From contig NZ_JAZIFX010000001.1 in assembly GCF_036634175.1 (NCBI RefSeq), forward strand, positions 5,890,001 to 5,954,000: DNA of 64,000 nt, in the 5' to 3' direction. Origin of the DNA: Streptomyces sp. P9-A2 (GTDB lineage Bacteria > Actinomycetota > Actinomycetes > Streptomycetales > Streptomycetaceae). Below, piece after piece: positions 25,531 to 34,695 of the stretch. Both the position numbers and the translations under genes were made by a program. Each line of letters starts with the position of its first letter. Positions within the stretch are counted from its first letter, which is position 1. The notes beneath the pieces were generated by a model. It made no database searches, was not told the origin of the DNA, and saw nothing but the letters and a program-made list of their open reading frames with translations.

Positions 25531-28503
25531 TCAGCCGGAGAACCCGACCCGCGCGAGCCGCAGTGCGCCGCGCAGCCGCAGGCGCACCTCGTGCACCCCG
25601 GCGGTGGCCACCGGGTCCGGGGTCCCGGTGGAAGCGAGGGACGCGCCGAGCGTGACGTAGTCGTACGGGCCCGGCGTAGGGGCCGAAGGGGACAGTGTGG
25701 CGAGCACCGGGCCGTCGTCGAGGGAGAGTTCGACGGTGCCCATACCGGACACCTCGACGGTCGCCTCCTTCGCCCCGCTTCCGAAGTCGCAGTGCCGGAA
25801 GAACAGTTCGCCTTCCTGCCCGGCCACCGGCGTCACCGCGTCGCCCGACTCCTTGGTCCGGTCGACGATCTCGGTGCCGTTCTGCTCGTCGAAGCCGGCC
25901 GCGTCCAGGCCGTGTGCGAGTACCGCGCGGGGGACGGCGGGCTCACCGTCGAGCGTGAGGGTGGTCCGCTGCCGGACGTCCGCGCTGGACGCGCCGGCCA
26001 GCAGCTCGTACCGGCCCGGCTCCACCCGCCACCGGTCCACCGCCACGTCCCAGAACGCGAAGGCGGACAGGGGGAGTCCGAAGGCGACCGCGGCCGTCTC
26101 GCCGGGTGCGAGGGTCAGCCGCCGGTGGGCCACCAGCTCGCGCAGCGGACGCGGCACCGACGGGTCCACGGCCCGCGTGTAGAGCTGGACGACCTCGTCG
26201 GCCGTGACGGCACCGGTGTTGGTGACCGTGAACGAGACGTGTACCCCTTCCTCCTCGGCCCGCGCCGTCAGGTCGCCGTAGGCGAAGGCCGCGTACGACA
26301 GACCGTGGCCGAAGGGGAACAGCGGGGTGCCCCCGAAGTACAGGTAGGTCTGGCGGGAGCCGATCACGTCGTAGTCGAGCAGGCCGGGCAGATCGGCGTC
26401 GTCGGCGTACCAGGTCTGCGGAAGCCGGCCGGCGGGGGAGACGTCACCGGCGAGCACCCGGGCCAGCGCGGTGCCCGCGGCCTGTCCGCCGTGCGCGGTC
26501 CAGAGCATCGCCGGCAGGTCCGTCGGATCGACCGCGTACGGGTAGGCGGAGACCAGGGCCAGCACGGTGCTGGGGTTGGCGGCGCGGGCCGCGCGCAGCA
26601 GCAGCTCCTGCTGGGCGGGCAGCCGGAGCGTCGTCCGGTCCTCGGTCTCCCGGCCGTTGATGTGCGGATCGTTGCCGGCGACCACCACGACCACGTCGGC
26701 CCGTGCCGCGGCCCGCGCCACCGTCTCCTCACCGTGCTCGGTGACGATCAGCTCGAACACCTCGGGGGCCGCCCCGGCAGCCGCGTCCACCCCGGCGGCC
26801 GCGCTCTCCCCGGCAGGGGGGTTCTCCGGGGCAACCTTCACGCCGTCGGCGGCGACCTGCACGGGGAGTCCTGTTCCCACGTGCAGGAGGAGGTGACCGC
26901 CGCCGTGCGGTTCCAGCCGGAACGTCTCCCGCACGACCCAGCCGCCCGGCTGGTCGGCGGAGGCGCGGAGGTAGCCGTCCTCGGCGACCGACAGATATCG
27001 GCCGTCCGGGGCACGCAGGGTCAGCACGCCCTCGCCCCAGTCGACCAGGGCGAGTTCGGTGCCCTCCGGCCCGGCGGTGAGCGGATCCAGGTCGGTACGG
27101 CCGGCGAGCAGCGCCGGATCCAGCGCGCCCTCCGCGCCGCGCGCCGCGTCGGGGGCGTCGGGCGCCGGCGGGACGTGCAGGAAGGCGCCGGCGGAGGTCT
27201 TCAGCAGGACGCGGTCCACGCCCTCCGTGAACTCCACCCGCTCGGCGCCGAACCGCTCGTAGAGCCCTTCCAGGGGAGTGGAGCGGTGGATCAGGGTGCC
27301 GCTGTACCAGTCGAGCTTGCATTCGTCGGCCAGCAGGCCGACCACGGCGACACGGGTGTGCGCCGGGGCCAGGGGCAGCAGACCGTCGTTCTTCAGCAGG
27401 ACGACGGCCTGCTCGGCGGCCTCCTGCGCCAGCGCCCGGTGCTCCGGGGTGTCGAAGGCGTGCTCGTCGGCGCCCCCCTCCGCCTGCGGGGCACCGGAAC
27501 CCCCGCCGTTCCCGCCGCCCCCGTACGGGTCCGCGCCCGGGTCGAACTCACCGAGCCTGAAGCGCACCGAGAGCTGCCGGCGGACCGCGTCGTCGATCTC
27601 GGCCTCCGTCAGCAGTCCCTGCCGCAGCGCCGCTTCGAGGCGTCCCACGATGACCGAGCTGTCCGTGCCGTGGTCCGTGAAGCTGTCGACCCCGGCCCGC
27701 AGCGAGGCCGCGACGGCCTCCTCGTGGGTGTCGAAGTAGTGCTCGGAATCGACCAGGTTGGACGGTGCGCCGGCGTCCGAGCAGACCAGCAGCTCCTCCT
27801 CGGTCCAGGTGCGCAAGTGCTCGCGCAGATATGGCGAGACATGGTTCGGGCGGCCGTTGACCAGGTTGTACGCGGGCATCACACCGGCCACCGCACCCGC
27901 CTCGACGGTGTCCCGGAAGGCGCGCAGATCGTACTCGTGCAGCACCCGCGGGCGGACCGAGCTGGAAACGGTGTCCCGGGCCGTCTCGTTGTTGTGCGCG
28001 AGCCAGTGCTTGAGCACCGGCGCCGTCCGCCAGTACACCGGATGGTCACCGCGCAGGCCGCGGGTGTAGGCGGTGGCGATCGCCGAGGTGAGCCGGGGGT
28101 CCTCCGAGTAGCCCTCCTCGTTGCGGCCCCACAGGGGGTGGCGCAGCAGATTGACGGTCGGCGCCCAGACGTTGAGGCCGACCCGCTCGTCCCGGGCACG
28201 CATCGCGCGGGCCTCCCTGGACACCGCCTCGCCGACCCGGCGCACCAGCTCCGGGTTCCAGGTCGTCCCCAGCCCGACGGCCTGCGGGAACACCGTCGCC
28301 GGCCCCATCCAGGCCACGCCGTGCAGTGCCTCCTGACCGGTGCGGAAGGCGGCGATGCCCAGCCGCTCGACGGCGGGCGCGAACTGGTGCAGGGCTCCGA
28401 TCCTCTCCTTGAGGGTCAGCCGCGACAGAAGGTCGTCGATGCGCTTCGCGAACGGCAGGCGCGGATCGCGGAAAGGCGGCGTGGTCGGCGTTGGTGCGGT
28501 CAC
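25531..28503 (-). CDS. GH3 beta-glycosidase with inserted and C-terminal accessory modules
   Basis: A 990-residue family 3 glycoside hydrolase without signal peptide, so intracellular. The (beta/alpha)8 domain (about 15-320) has the nucleophile in ELLVCSDAGAPS (D243). The alpha/beta sandwich (about 375-720) has the acid/base in NGRETEDRTTL (E619). Between them about residues 440-575 form an insertion with GVLTLRAPDGRYLSVAEDGYLRA, resembling a fascin/trefoil-like or PA14-position module. A fibronectin III-like domain (about 745-815) follows, and a CBM6-like beta-sandwich ends the protein (about 850-990). It would cleave beta-glucosides or beta-xylosides after import by the divergent transporter. 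An operator palindrome lies 37 nt upstream of the ATG. Confidence 0.85.
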   Translation of the reverse strand: MTAPTPTTPPFRDPRLPFAKRIDDLLSRLTLKERIGALHQFAPAVERLGIAAFRTGQEALHGVAWMGPATVFPQAVGLGTTWNPELVRRVGEAVSREARAMRARDERVGLNVWAPTVNLLRHPLWGRNEEGYSEDPRLTSAIATAYTRGLRGDHPVYWRTAPVLKHWLAHNNETARDTVSSSVRPRVLHEYDLRAFRDTVEAGAVAGVMPAYNLVNGRPNHVSPYLREHLRTWTEEELLVCSDAGAPSNLVDSEHYFDTHEEAVAASLRAGVDSFTDHGTDSSVIVGRLEAALRQGLLTEAEIDDAVRRQLSVRFRLGEFDPGADPYGGGGNGGGSGAPQAEGGADEHAFDTPEHRALAQEAAEQAVVLLKNDGLLPLAPAHTRVAVVGLLADECKLDWYSGTLIHRSTPLEGLYERFGAERVEFTEGVDRVLLKTSAGAFLHVPPAPDAPDAARGAEGALDPALLAGRTDLDPLTAGPEGTELALVDWGEGVLTLRAPDGRYLSVAEDGYLRASADQPGGWVVRETFRLEPHGGGHLLLHVGTGLPVQVAADGVKVAPENPPAGESAAAGVDAAAGAAPEVFELIVTEHGEETVARAAARADVVVVVAGNDPHINGRETEDRTTLRLPAQQELLLRAARAANPSTVLALVSAYPYAVDPTDLPAMLWTAHGGQAAGTALARVLAGDVSPAGRLPQTWYADDADLPGLLDYDVIGSRQTYLYFGGTPLFPFGHGLSYAAFAYGDLTARAEEEGVHVSFTVTNTGAVTADEVVQLYTRAVDPSVPRPLRELVAHRRLTLAPGETAAVAFGLPLSAFAFWDVAVDRWRVEPGRYELLAGASSADVRQRTTLTLDGEPAVPRAVLAHGLDAAGFDEQNGTEIVDRTKESGDAVTPVAGQEGELFFRHCDFGSGAKEATVEVSGMGTVELSLDDGPVLATLSPSAPTPGPYDYVTLGASLASTGTPDPVATAGVHEVRLRLRGALRLARVGFSG

Positions 28504-28539
28504 GTGGACATCCCCTTGCGGTGGAACGACGAGGCGCTT

Positions 28540-28553
28540 TCGAAGCGCTTCGA
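28540..28553. promoter_or_regulatory. LacI-type operator upstream of GH3 gene
   Basis: TCGAAGCGCTTCGA is a perfect 14-bp palindrome 37-50 nt upstream of the GH3 start. The same sequence recurs at 28754 and 39039, and with one change at 38939 before the lacI-type gene. Confidence 0.8.
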
Positions 28554-28753
28554 TGCTGATTCCGAGAAGGGGTGAGTGTCAAGGACAGGGGTGCGAGCGA
28601 TCGGACGACCGACGGGATCTCGCGGACATTTCCGTGGAGAGTACGCGTGCATTGCGCGTGCATGGTGATCGCGCGGTTCCCCGGTACGCCTCCGAGGAAT
28701 CTTGTAAGCAACTCTTGTGCGGCCCTGGGTGTTCACTTAACCTCGCAGCAACA

Positions 28754-28767
28754 TCGAAGCGCTTCGA
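28754..28767. promoter_or_regulatory. LacI-type operator upstream of transporter operon
   Basis: TCGAAGCGCTTCGA, identical to the site at 28540, lies 125-138 nt upstream of the binding-protein start. The pair, 214 bp apart, could allow looping across the divergent promoters. Confidence 0.8.
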
Positions 28768-28891
28768 CTATGGGGCCGCCTCCCCGGCACGTTCCCTCCG
28801 AACGACCGCTTCGGCTCAGCCAGTTCCAGTGAAGACACCGCAGCCGACGGCCGCCGCCGGGTGTCCTGGTGTGCCATGAAGGGTTGACGCA

Positions 28892-30583
28892 ATGACGCCG
28901 AACGCCTCCACCTCCTCCGGGCCCAGCCGGAGAAGCTTCCTCGCCTCCACGGCGGTCGCCACCGCGGCGGTGGCGGGGGGAGTGCCGTTGCTCGCCGCGT
29001 GCGGAGGGTCCGACGGAGGTTCGCGGGACGGCACCACATCGGGCAAGGACGCCAAGAAGCTGCTGCCGGCGTACGTGGCGGGCAACGTGGTCACTCCCGA
29101 CATCCCCAGCAAGAACGGTTCGGCGGTCGGATTCACCGGCAAGCTCGATCTCGCGGGCCTGAAGACGTCGGTGCCCAAGAAGCTCGGCAAGGGCAACGAG
29201 GTCAGCGTCATGTCGCCGTTCTGGGGCTCTCCGCCCAAGGGCGGCAACGCCTACTACAAGGCGATGAACGACCTCATCGGCGTCGACGTCGTCTGGCAGA
29301 ACCAGGACGGCAACACCTACGACCAGAAGCTCGGCGCCGTCCTCGCGTCCAGCGACGTGCCCGACGTGGTCGTCGTGCCCGGCTGGAACATGACGGGCAA
29401 GATCCCCAGCGCCATCATCGGCAAGTTCGCCGACCTCGGCCCGTACCTCTCCGGCGACGCGGTGAAGGACTACCCGAACCTCGCGGCGATCCCCACCGAC
29501 GCCTGGCGGCGGTCCATCTTCGGCGGCAAGCTGCGCGGCCTGCCCATGCCCTCCTCGTACGTCACCGGCATCGTGCCCCTCTACCGCCAGGACATCTTCG
29601 AGAAGGAGGGCTACGAGGTCCCCCGTTCCTGCGACGAGTTCATGGCGCTGGCCAAGGACGCCACCAACGCCAAGGCCAAGCGCTGGGCCTGCCTGGACAT
29701 GAAGTGGACCGCCTTCAACGCCTTCGGTGTGCTCTCCGGCGAGGAGAAGTCGCTCGGCTGGAACCAGGCCGACGGCAAGCTGCTCTACCGCATCGAGACC
29801 GACGAATACCTCGAGGCCCTGGAGTGGACGCGCAAGCTGTTCGCCGCCGGAGTCGTGCACCCCGACGCCGAGCTGGGCAAGAGCAACGCCACCGATCCCG
29901 GGCCCAAGTTCGCCGCCGGCGAATTCCTGATCTACAACCAGGACTCCTCGCAGTGGTGGAGCCGCACCGCCGAACAGGCGACCCAGAACCCGGAGTTCAA
30001 GATCTGGGGCATGGACGTCTTCGGCCACGACGGCGGCGACCCCACCCTGTGGGCCAAGAACCCGGCCGGCATCTTCGCCTTCGTCAACAAGAAGGCCTCG
30101 GAGGCCGTGATCCGCGACGTGCTGGCCGTCGCCAACGTCACCGCCGCGCCGTACGGCACCAAGGAGTACATGCTCACCAACTACGGCGTGGAGGGCACCC
30201 ACTACACCGTCAAGGACGGTGTGCCCACCAAGAACGACCAGGGCAACATCGATGTGATGAACGCCTACGTGATGGTCGCCAGCCCCGCCGCGACCATCGC
30301 CCACCCCGACTTCCCCGAGGTCGCCAAGGGCCAGGTCGAGTGGCAGCAGCGGATGGGCGCGTTCACCAGGAAGTCGGCCTTCTACGGCATGCAGATCACC
30401 GAGCCCACCCGCTACACCAACCTCTCCAACGACTTCGAGCAGCTGGAGGACGACGTCATCCGGGGCCGCAAGAAGATCGGTGACGTGCAGCAGGCCGTCT
30501 CCGACTGGAAGAGCAAGGGCGGGGACGAACTGCGCGACTGGTACCGGAAGATCCTCGACGAGAACGGTCCGGCGGCCGGCTGA
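28892..30583 (+). CDS. Oligosaccharide ABC transporter binding lipoprotein (LplA-like)
   Basis: A 563-residue extracellular solute-binding protein, longer than the 430 residues usual for family 1, as in LplA-type proteins for large oligosaccharides. The N terminus carries a Tat motif SRRSFLAS and a lipobox LLAAC at about residue 38. Conserved parts include YDQKLGAVLASSDVPDVVVV, IVPLYRQDIFEKEGYEVP and the C-terminal FEQLEDDVIRGRKKIGDVQQ. There is GAAGGG before the ATG. It heads the operon of two permeases and three glycosidases. No ATPase is encoded here, so a shared MsiK-type ATPase from elsewhere is needed. Confidence 0.88.
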   Translation: MTPNASTSSGPSRRSFLASTAVATAAVAGGVPLLAACGGSDGGSRDGTTSGKDAKKLLPAYVAGNVVTPDIPSKNGSAVGFTGKLDLAGLKTSVPKKLGKGNEVSVMSPFWGSPPKGGNAYYKAMNDLIGVDVVWQNQDGNTYDQKLGAVLASSDVPDVVVVPGWNMTGKIPSAIIGKFADLGPYLSGDAVKDYPNLAAIPTDAWRRSIFGGKLRGLPMPSSYVTGIVPLYRQDIFEKEGYEVPRSCDEFMALAKDATNAKAKRWACLDMKWTAFNAFGVLSGEEKSLGWNQADGKLLYRIETDEYLEALEWTRKLFAAGVVHPDAELGKSNATDPGPKFAAGEFLIYNQDSSQWWSRTAEQATQNPEFKIWGMDVFGHDGGDPTLWAKNPAGIFAFVNKKASEAVIRDVLAVANVTAAPYGTKEYMLTNYGVEGTHYTVKDGVPTKNDQGNIDVMNAYVMVASPAATIAHPDFPEVAKGQVEWQQRMGAFTRKSAFYGMQITEPTRYTNLSNDFEQLEDDVIRGRKKIGDVQQAVSDWKSKGGDELRDWYRKILDENGPAAG

Positions 30584-30610
30584 CCCGGGAACGAGGCAAG
30601 GAGAACCGCC

Positions 30611-31654
30611 GTGTCGCACAGCACGGTGCCTCGGAGCGAGACCGAGGCCGCGAAGCCGGCCGAGAAGCCGGCGGCGTCTCCCGACGCCGCCGGCCCCCCG
30701 GACACACCACGCCGGGGAAAGCGCGGCACACTGAGCCTGCGGCTCAGATACCGGCGCGACCGCGTCCTGCTGCTGATGACCCTGCCCGCCGTGGCACTGG
30801 TCCTGGTCTTCAACTACCTGCCGATCCTCGGCAACGTCGTCGCCTTCCAGGACTACGACCCCTACATCAGCGACAACGGCGTCGTCTCGATGCTGAACAG
30901 TCCGATGGTGGGTCTGGAGAACTTCCGGCGGATCCTCGAGGACTCGGCGTTCTGGAACGCCCTGAAGAACACCCTGGTGCTCTTCTTCCTCCAGCTCGTG
31001 CTGTTCTTCCCGATCCCGATCCTGCTCGCGCTGCTCATCAACAGCGTGATCAGGCCCCGGGTGCGGGCGGTCGCGCAGGCCATCCTGTACCTGCCGCACT
31101 TCTTCTCCTGGGTGCTGGTCATCGCCGTCTTCCAGCAGATGTTCGGCGGCGCGGGAATCTTCTCGCAGCTCCTGCGTGAGAACGGTCATGACGGCCTGGA
31201 GGTCATGACCAACCCCGACACCTTCGTGTTCCTGCTCACCGCGCAGAGCGTGTGGAAGGACGCCGGGTGGGGGATCATCGTCTTCCTCGCCGCGCTGGCC
31301 TCGGTCAGCCCCGATCTGTACGAGGCCGCCGCCATGGACGGCGCCGGCCGCTGGCGCCGGATGTGGCACGTCACCCTGCCCGCGCTGCGGCCCGTGATCG
31401 CGCTGCTGCTCGTCCTGCGGGTGGGCGACGCGCTCACCGTCGGCTTCGAACAGATCCTGCTGCAACGCGACGCCGTCGGACCGGGGGCGTCGGAGGTCCT
31501 CGACACCTTCGTCTGGTGGAACGGCGTGCGCAACCAGGACTTCGGCTACGCGGCCGCCGCCGGCCTCATCAAGGGCGTGGTCAGCCTCGGGCTGGTCCTC
31601 GCCGCGAACAAGGTGGCCCATCTCATGGGCGAGCAGGGGGTGTACAAGAAGTGA
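30611..31654 (+). CDS. Oligosaccharide ABC transporter permease 1 (LplB-like)
   Basis: A 347-residue permease starting at a GTG behind AAGGAG (30599-30604). A Pro/Ala-rich cytosolic N terminus of about 50 residues is followed by six helices, starting LLLMTLPAVALVLVFNYLPI. The coupling loop reads YEAAAMDGAGRWRRMWHVTLPALRP. Its stop overlaps the next start by 4 nt (GTGA). Confidence 0.9.
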   Translation: MSHSTVPRSETEAAKPAEKPAASPDAAGPPDTPRRGKRGTLSLRLRYRRDRVLLLMTLPAVALVLVFNYLPILGNVVAFQDYDPYISDNGVVSMLNSPMVGLENFRRILEDSAFWNALKNTLVLFFLQLVLFFPIPILLALLINSVIRPRVRAVAQAILYLPHFFSWVLVIAVFQQMFGGAGIFSQLLRENGHDGLEVMTNPDTFVFLLTAQSVWKDAGWGIIVFLAALASVSPDLYEAAAMDGAGRWRRMWHVTLPALRPVIALLLVLRVGDALTVGFEQILLQRDAVGPGASEVLDTFVWWNGVRNQDFGYAAAAGLIKGVVSLGLVLAANKVAHLMGEQGVYKK

Positions 31655-32589
31655 CCGCCGTGATCGACGAACCCACGACGCGCAAGGCCCGGGGCTGGTC
31701 CGCCCCGCCCCGCCCGGTGTGGGAGGAAGCGCCCACCGGGGCCGGGCTCGCGGGCAAGGGCATCATCCTGGTCCTCGCCTGCCTGGCGGTCGTCTTCCCG
31801 CTGTGGATCGTGGTCGTCACCAGCCTGTCCACGCGCAGGACCATCGACGAGGCCGGCGGCCTGGTGATGGTGCCCCAGGACATCACCTTCATCGCCTACC
31901 AGGAACTGCTCAGCGGCGGCCAGGTCACCCGGGCCACCCTGGTCAGCATCGGCGTCACCCTGGTCGGCACCGCGTTCTCGATGACCGTGTCCGTGCTCTG
32001 CGCCTACGGACTGTCGCGCACCGACTCCCTCGGGCACCGCTGGATCCTGATGACCCTGCTGGCGACCATGTTCTTCAGCGCCGGCCTCATCCCGACGTAC
32101 CTGCTGGTGCAGACCCTCGGCCTGACCGACAGCTATCTGGCGCTGATCCTGCCCAGTGCCATCAGCGTCTTCAACATCCTGGTCCTGCGCGGCTTCTTCA
32201 TGAACATCTCGCAGGAACTCGTCGACAGCGCCCGCATCGACGGCGCGGGCGAATTCCGCATCCTGTGGCAGATCGTCATGCCGCTGTCCCGCGCGGTGAT
32301 CGCCGTCATCACGCTCTTCTACGCCGTCGGCTACTGGAGCGCGTGGTTCAACGCCTCCCTGTACCTCAACGACCAGAACATGCTGCCCCTGCAGAACGTC
32401 ATGATCCAGCTCGTCCAGAAGCAGGAGGCTCCCGTCGGCCTCGGCCAGGCCATCAAGACAGGTGAACTGTCGGGGCTGGCCGTCCAGATGGCCGTCATGG
32501 TCATGGCTCTGCTCCCGGTCGCCGTATTGTCCCCCTTCGTCCAGAAGCACTTCAAGAAGGGCATGCTCACCGGCGCCGTGAAGGGCTGA
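31651..32589 (+). CDS. Oligosaccharide ABC transporter permease 2 (LplC-like)
   Basis: A 312-residue permease. The GTG at 31651 overlaps the previous stop, giving VTAVIDEPTTRKARGW. There are about six helices from IILVLACLAVVFPLWIVVV. The coupling loop is DSARIDGAGEFRILWQIVMPLSRAV. The C terminus FVQKHFKKGMLTGAVKG is the typical LplC ending. A strong hairpin begins at its stop codon. Confidence 0.9.
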   Translation: MTAVIDEPTTRKARGWSAPPRPVWEEAPTGAGLAGKGIILVLACLAVVFPLWIVVVTSLSTRRTIDEAGGLVMVPQDITFIAYQELLSGGQVTRATLVSIGVTLVGTAFSMTVSVLCAYGLSRTDSLGHRWILMTLLATMFFSAGLIPTYLLVQTLGLTDSYLALILPSAISVFNILVLRGFFMNISQELVDSARIDGAGEFRILWQIVMPLSRAVIAVITLFYAVGYWSAWFNASLYLNDQNMLPLQNVMIQLVQKQEAPVGLGQAIKTGELSGLAVQMAVMVMALLPVAVLSPFVQKHFKKGMLTGAVKG

Positions 32590-32628
32590 CGGGCGGGGAG
32601 CCCCGGCCGCCGCGGCTCCCCGTCCGTC
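32588..32628 (+). terminator. Strong hairpin at the permease stop, partial terminator
   Basis: GACGGGCGGGGAGCC (32588-32602) pairs with GGCTCCCCGTCCGTC (32614-32628), one G-U in 15 bp, 11-nt loop. It overlaps the TGA and separates transporter from enzyme genes, so it may lower expression of the glycosidases relative to the transporter. Confidence 0.5.
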
Positions 32629-32665
32629 AGCCCCACTTCCCGACACCCGCAGAACGAGGTAGGCC

Positions 32666-32728
32666 ATGCACGCGTCCCGCACATCCCGCACATCCCGTAC
32701 GTTCCCCGCCCGCCGGGAGCGTGTCTGA
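32666..32728 (+). CDS. 20-codon leader ORF overlapping the GH42 start
   Basis: ATG at 32666 encodes MHASRTSRTSRTFPARRERV and ends with TGA whose A is the first base of the GH42 ATG (TGATG). GAGG lies upstream with 5-7 nt spacing. The peptide has three SRT repeats and is very basic. Seen directly are the frame, its ribosome binding site and the overlap; that it is translated and couples or attenuates GH42 translation is inference. Confidence 0.4.
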   Translation: MHASRTSRTSRTFPARRERV

Positions 32729-34695
32729 TGCCCGGACTGAGCGACGCCACCCGCGGGCGCATCCTCTACGGCGGCGACTACAACCCCGAGCAGTGGCCCG
32801 AGGAGACCTGGCGCGAGGACGTCCGCCTGATGCGGCAGGCCGGCGTCAACACCGTGACGCTGGGCGTGTTCTCCTGGGCGAAGATCGAACCACGCCCGGG
32901 GGAGCGGGACTTCGGCTGGCTGGACCGCGTCATGGACCTCATGCACGAGGCCGGTATCGGCGTCGTCCTCGCCACCCCGACGGCCTCGCCACCGCCCTGG
33001 ATGGGGCACCTCCACCCGGACACCCTGCCCCGTGACGAGGAAGGCCGTACCGAGTGGTGGGGCGGCAGACAGCACTTCTCGCACTCCAGCGCCACCTACC
33101 GCCGCCACGCCGCCGCCATCACCGAGGACCTGGCCGCCCGCTACGCCGGCCACCCGGCCCTCACCATGTGGCACATCAACAACGAGTACTGCACCTACGA
33201 CTGGGGCGACGAGGCCGCCGCCCGCTTCCGCGACTGGCTCCGCGACCGCCACGGCACCCTCGACGCCCTCAACACCGCCTGGGGCACCGCCTTCTGGAGC
33301 CAGGGCTACGGCGACTGGGCCGAGGTTCTGCCGCCCCGCCACCCGCACTACCTGAAGAACCCCACCCAGGTGCTGGACTTCAAGCGGTTCACGTCCGACA
33401 TGCTCCTGGAGTGTTACGCCGCCGAACGCGACATCGTCCGCCGGCACAGCCCGCACCTCCCGGTCACCACCAACTTCATGCCGCTGTGGGCGGGGCAGGA
33501 CGCCTGGCGCTGGGCCGAGGAGGAGGACGTCGTCTCCGTCGACCTCTACCCCGACCCGCGCGACCCCTTCGGCGCCCAGGAGGGCGCCCTGGTCCAGGAC
33601 ATGACGCGTTCCCAGGCCCGGGGCCCCTGGATACTCATGGAACAGGCGGCCGGAGCGGTCAACTGGCGCGGGGTGAACCACCCCAAGCCCCGCGGCCTCA
33701 ACCGCCTGTGGTCCCTGCAGGCCGTGGCACGCGGCGCGGACGCCGTCTGCTACTTCCAGTGGCGCCAGTCCCGGCAGGGCGCCGAGAAGTTCCACTCCGG
33801 GATGGTGAGCCACGCGGGCGAGCAGGGCCGTACGTACCAGGAGGTCGCACGGCTCGGCGCCGACCTGGCACGGATCGCCCCGCACGTCACCGGCACGCAC
33901 GGCACCGCCGGCGTCGCCGTACTGCACGACTGGCACTCCTGGTGGGCCGGCGACCAGGAGGCCCGGCCGTCCCACGAGGTCGACCACCCCGGCATGCTGC
34001 GCGCCTGGCACCGAGCCCTGTGGCAGGCCCACCTCACCACCGACTTCGCCCACCCCGAACACGACCTGTCCGCCTACCCGCTGGTCGTCGTCCCGCAGCT
34101 CTACCTGCTCACGGACACCGCCGTCGACAACCTCCTCGCCTACGTGCACGGCGGCGGCACCCTCGTCTGCGGCTTCCTGACCGGTGTCGCCGACGAGGAC
34201 GACCGGGTACGGCCCGGCGGCATGGACGCCCGGCTGCGGGACCTCTTCGGCATCCGCACCCTGCACGAGTGGTGGCCGCTGGACGCGGGGGAGACCGTCG
34301 CCTGCGAGGGTTTCCGCGGCACCCTGTGGTCCGAGGAACTGGAGGCCGACGGCACCGCGGACGCCACGACGCCCTACAAGGGCGGCGAACTCGACGGACT
34401 GCCCGCCGTCCTGCGCAAGGGCCGCGCCTGGTACGTCTCGACGCTCCCGGAGCCCGAGGCGCTGCGCGACCTGCTCACCCGGATCGCCGCCGGCGCGGGC
34501 GTGCGGCCGGTGCTCGACGGGCTCCCCGACCAGGTCGAGGCGGTACGCCGGGGCGACCTGCTGTTCCTGCTCAACCACGGCCGCGAACCGGTCGCCGTCG
34601 ACCTGCCCGGCACCCACCACGATCTGCTCACCGGCACCGACGTCACCGGCCGGGTCACCCTCGACCGCCACGGCGCGGCGGTGCTGCGCCCATGA
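32728..34695 (+). CDS. GH42 beta-galactosidase
   Basis: A 655-residue family 42 enzyme, cytosolic, that removes non-reducing beta-galactose from imported oligosaccharides. The start GDYNPEQWPEETWREDVRLM is diagnostic. The acid/base is in WHINNEYCTYDWGD (E153) and the nucleophile in ILMEQAAGAVNW (E305). The trimerisation (about 395-590) and C-terminal beta domains follow, ending DVTGRVTLDRHGAAVL. It is full length for the family. The ATG overlaps the stop of a 20-codon ORF, and its own stop overlaps the next ATG. Confidence 0.92.
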   Translation: MPGLSDATRGRILYGGDYNPEQWPEETWREDVRLMRQAGVNTVTLGVFSWAKIEPRPGERDFGWLDRVMDLMHEAGIGVVLATPTASPPPWMGHLHPDTLPRDEEGRTEWWGGRQHFSHSSATYRRHAAAITEDLAARYAGHPALTMWHINNEYCTYDWGDEAAARFRDWLRDRHGTLDALNTAWGTAFWSQGYGDWAEVLPPRHPHYLKNPTQVLDFKRFTSDMLLECYAAERDIVRRHSPHLPVTTNFMPLWAGQDAWRWAEEEDVVSVDLYPDPRDPFGAQEGALVQDMTRSQARGPWILMEQAAGAVNWRGVNHPKPRGLNRLWSLQAVARGADAVCYFQWRQSRQGAEKFHSGMVSHAGEQGRTYQEVARLGADLARIAPHVTGTHGTAGVAVLHDWHSWWAGDQEARPSHEVDHPGMLRAWHRALWQAHLTTDFAHPEHDLSAYPLVVVPQLYLLTDTAVDNLLAYVHGGGTLVCGFLTGVADEDDRVRPGGMDARLRDLFGIRTLHEWWPLDAGETVACEGFRGTLWSEELEADGTADATTPYKGGELDGLPAVLRKGRAWYVSTLPEPEALRDLLTRIAAGAGVRPVLDGLPDQVEAVRRGDLLFLLNHGREPVAVDLPGTHHDLLTGTDVTGRVTLDRHGAAVLRP

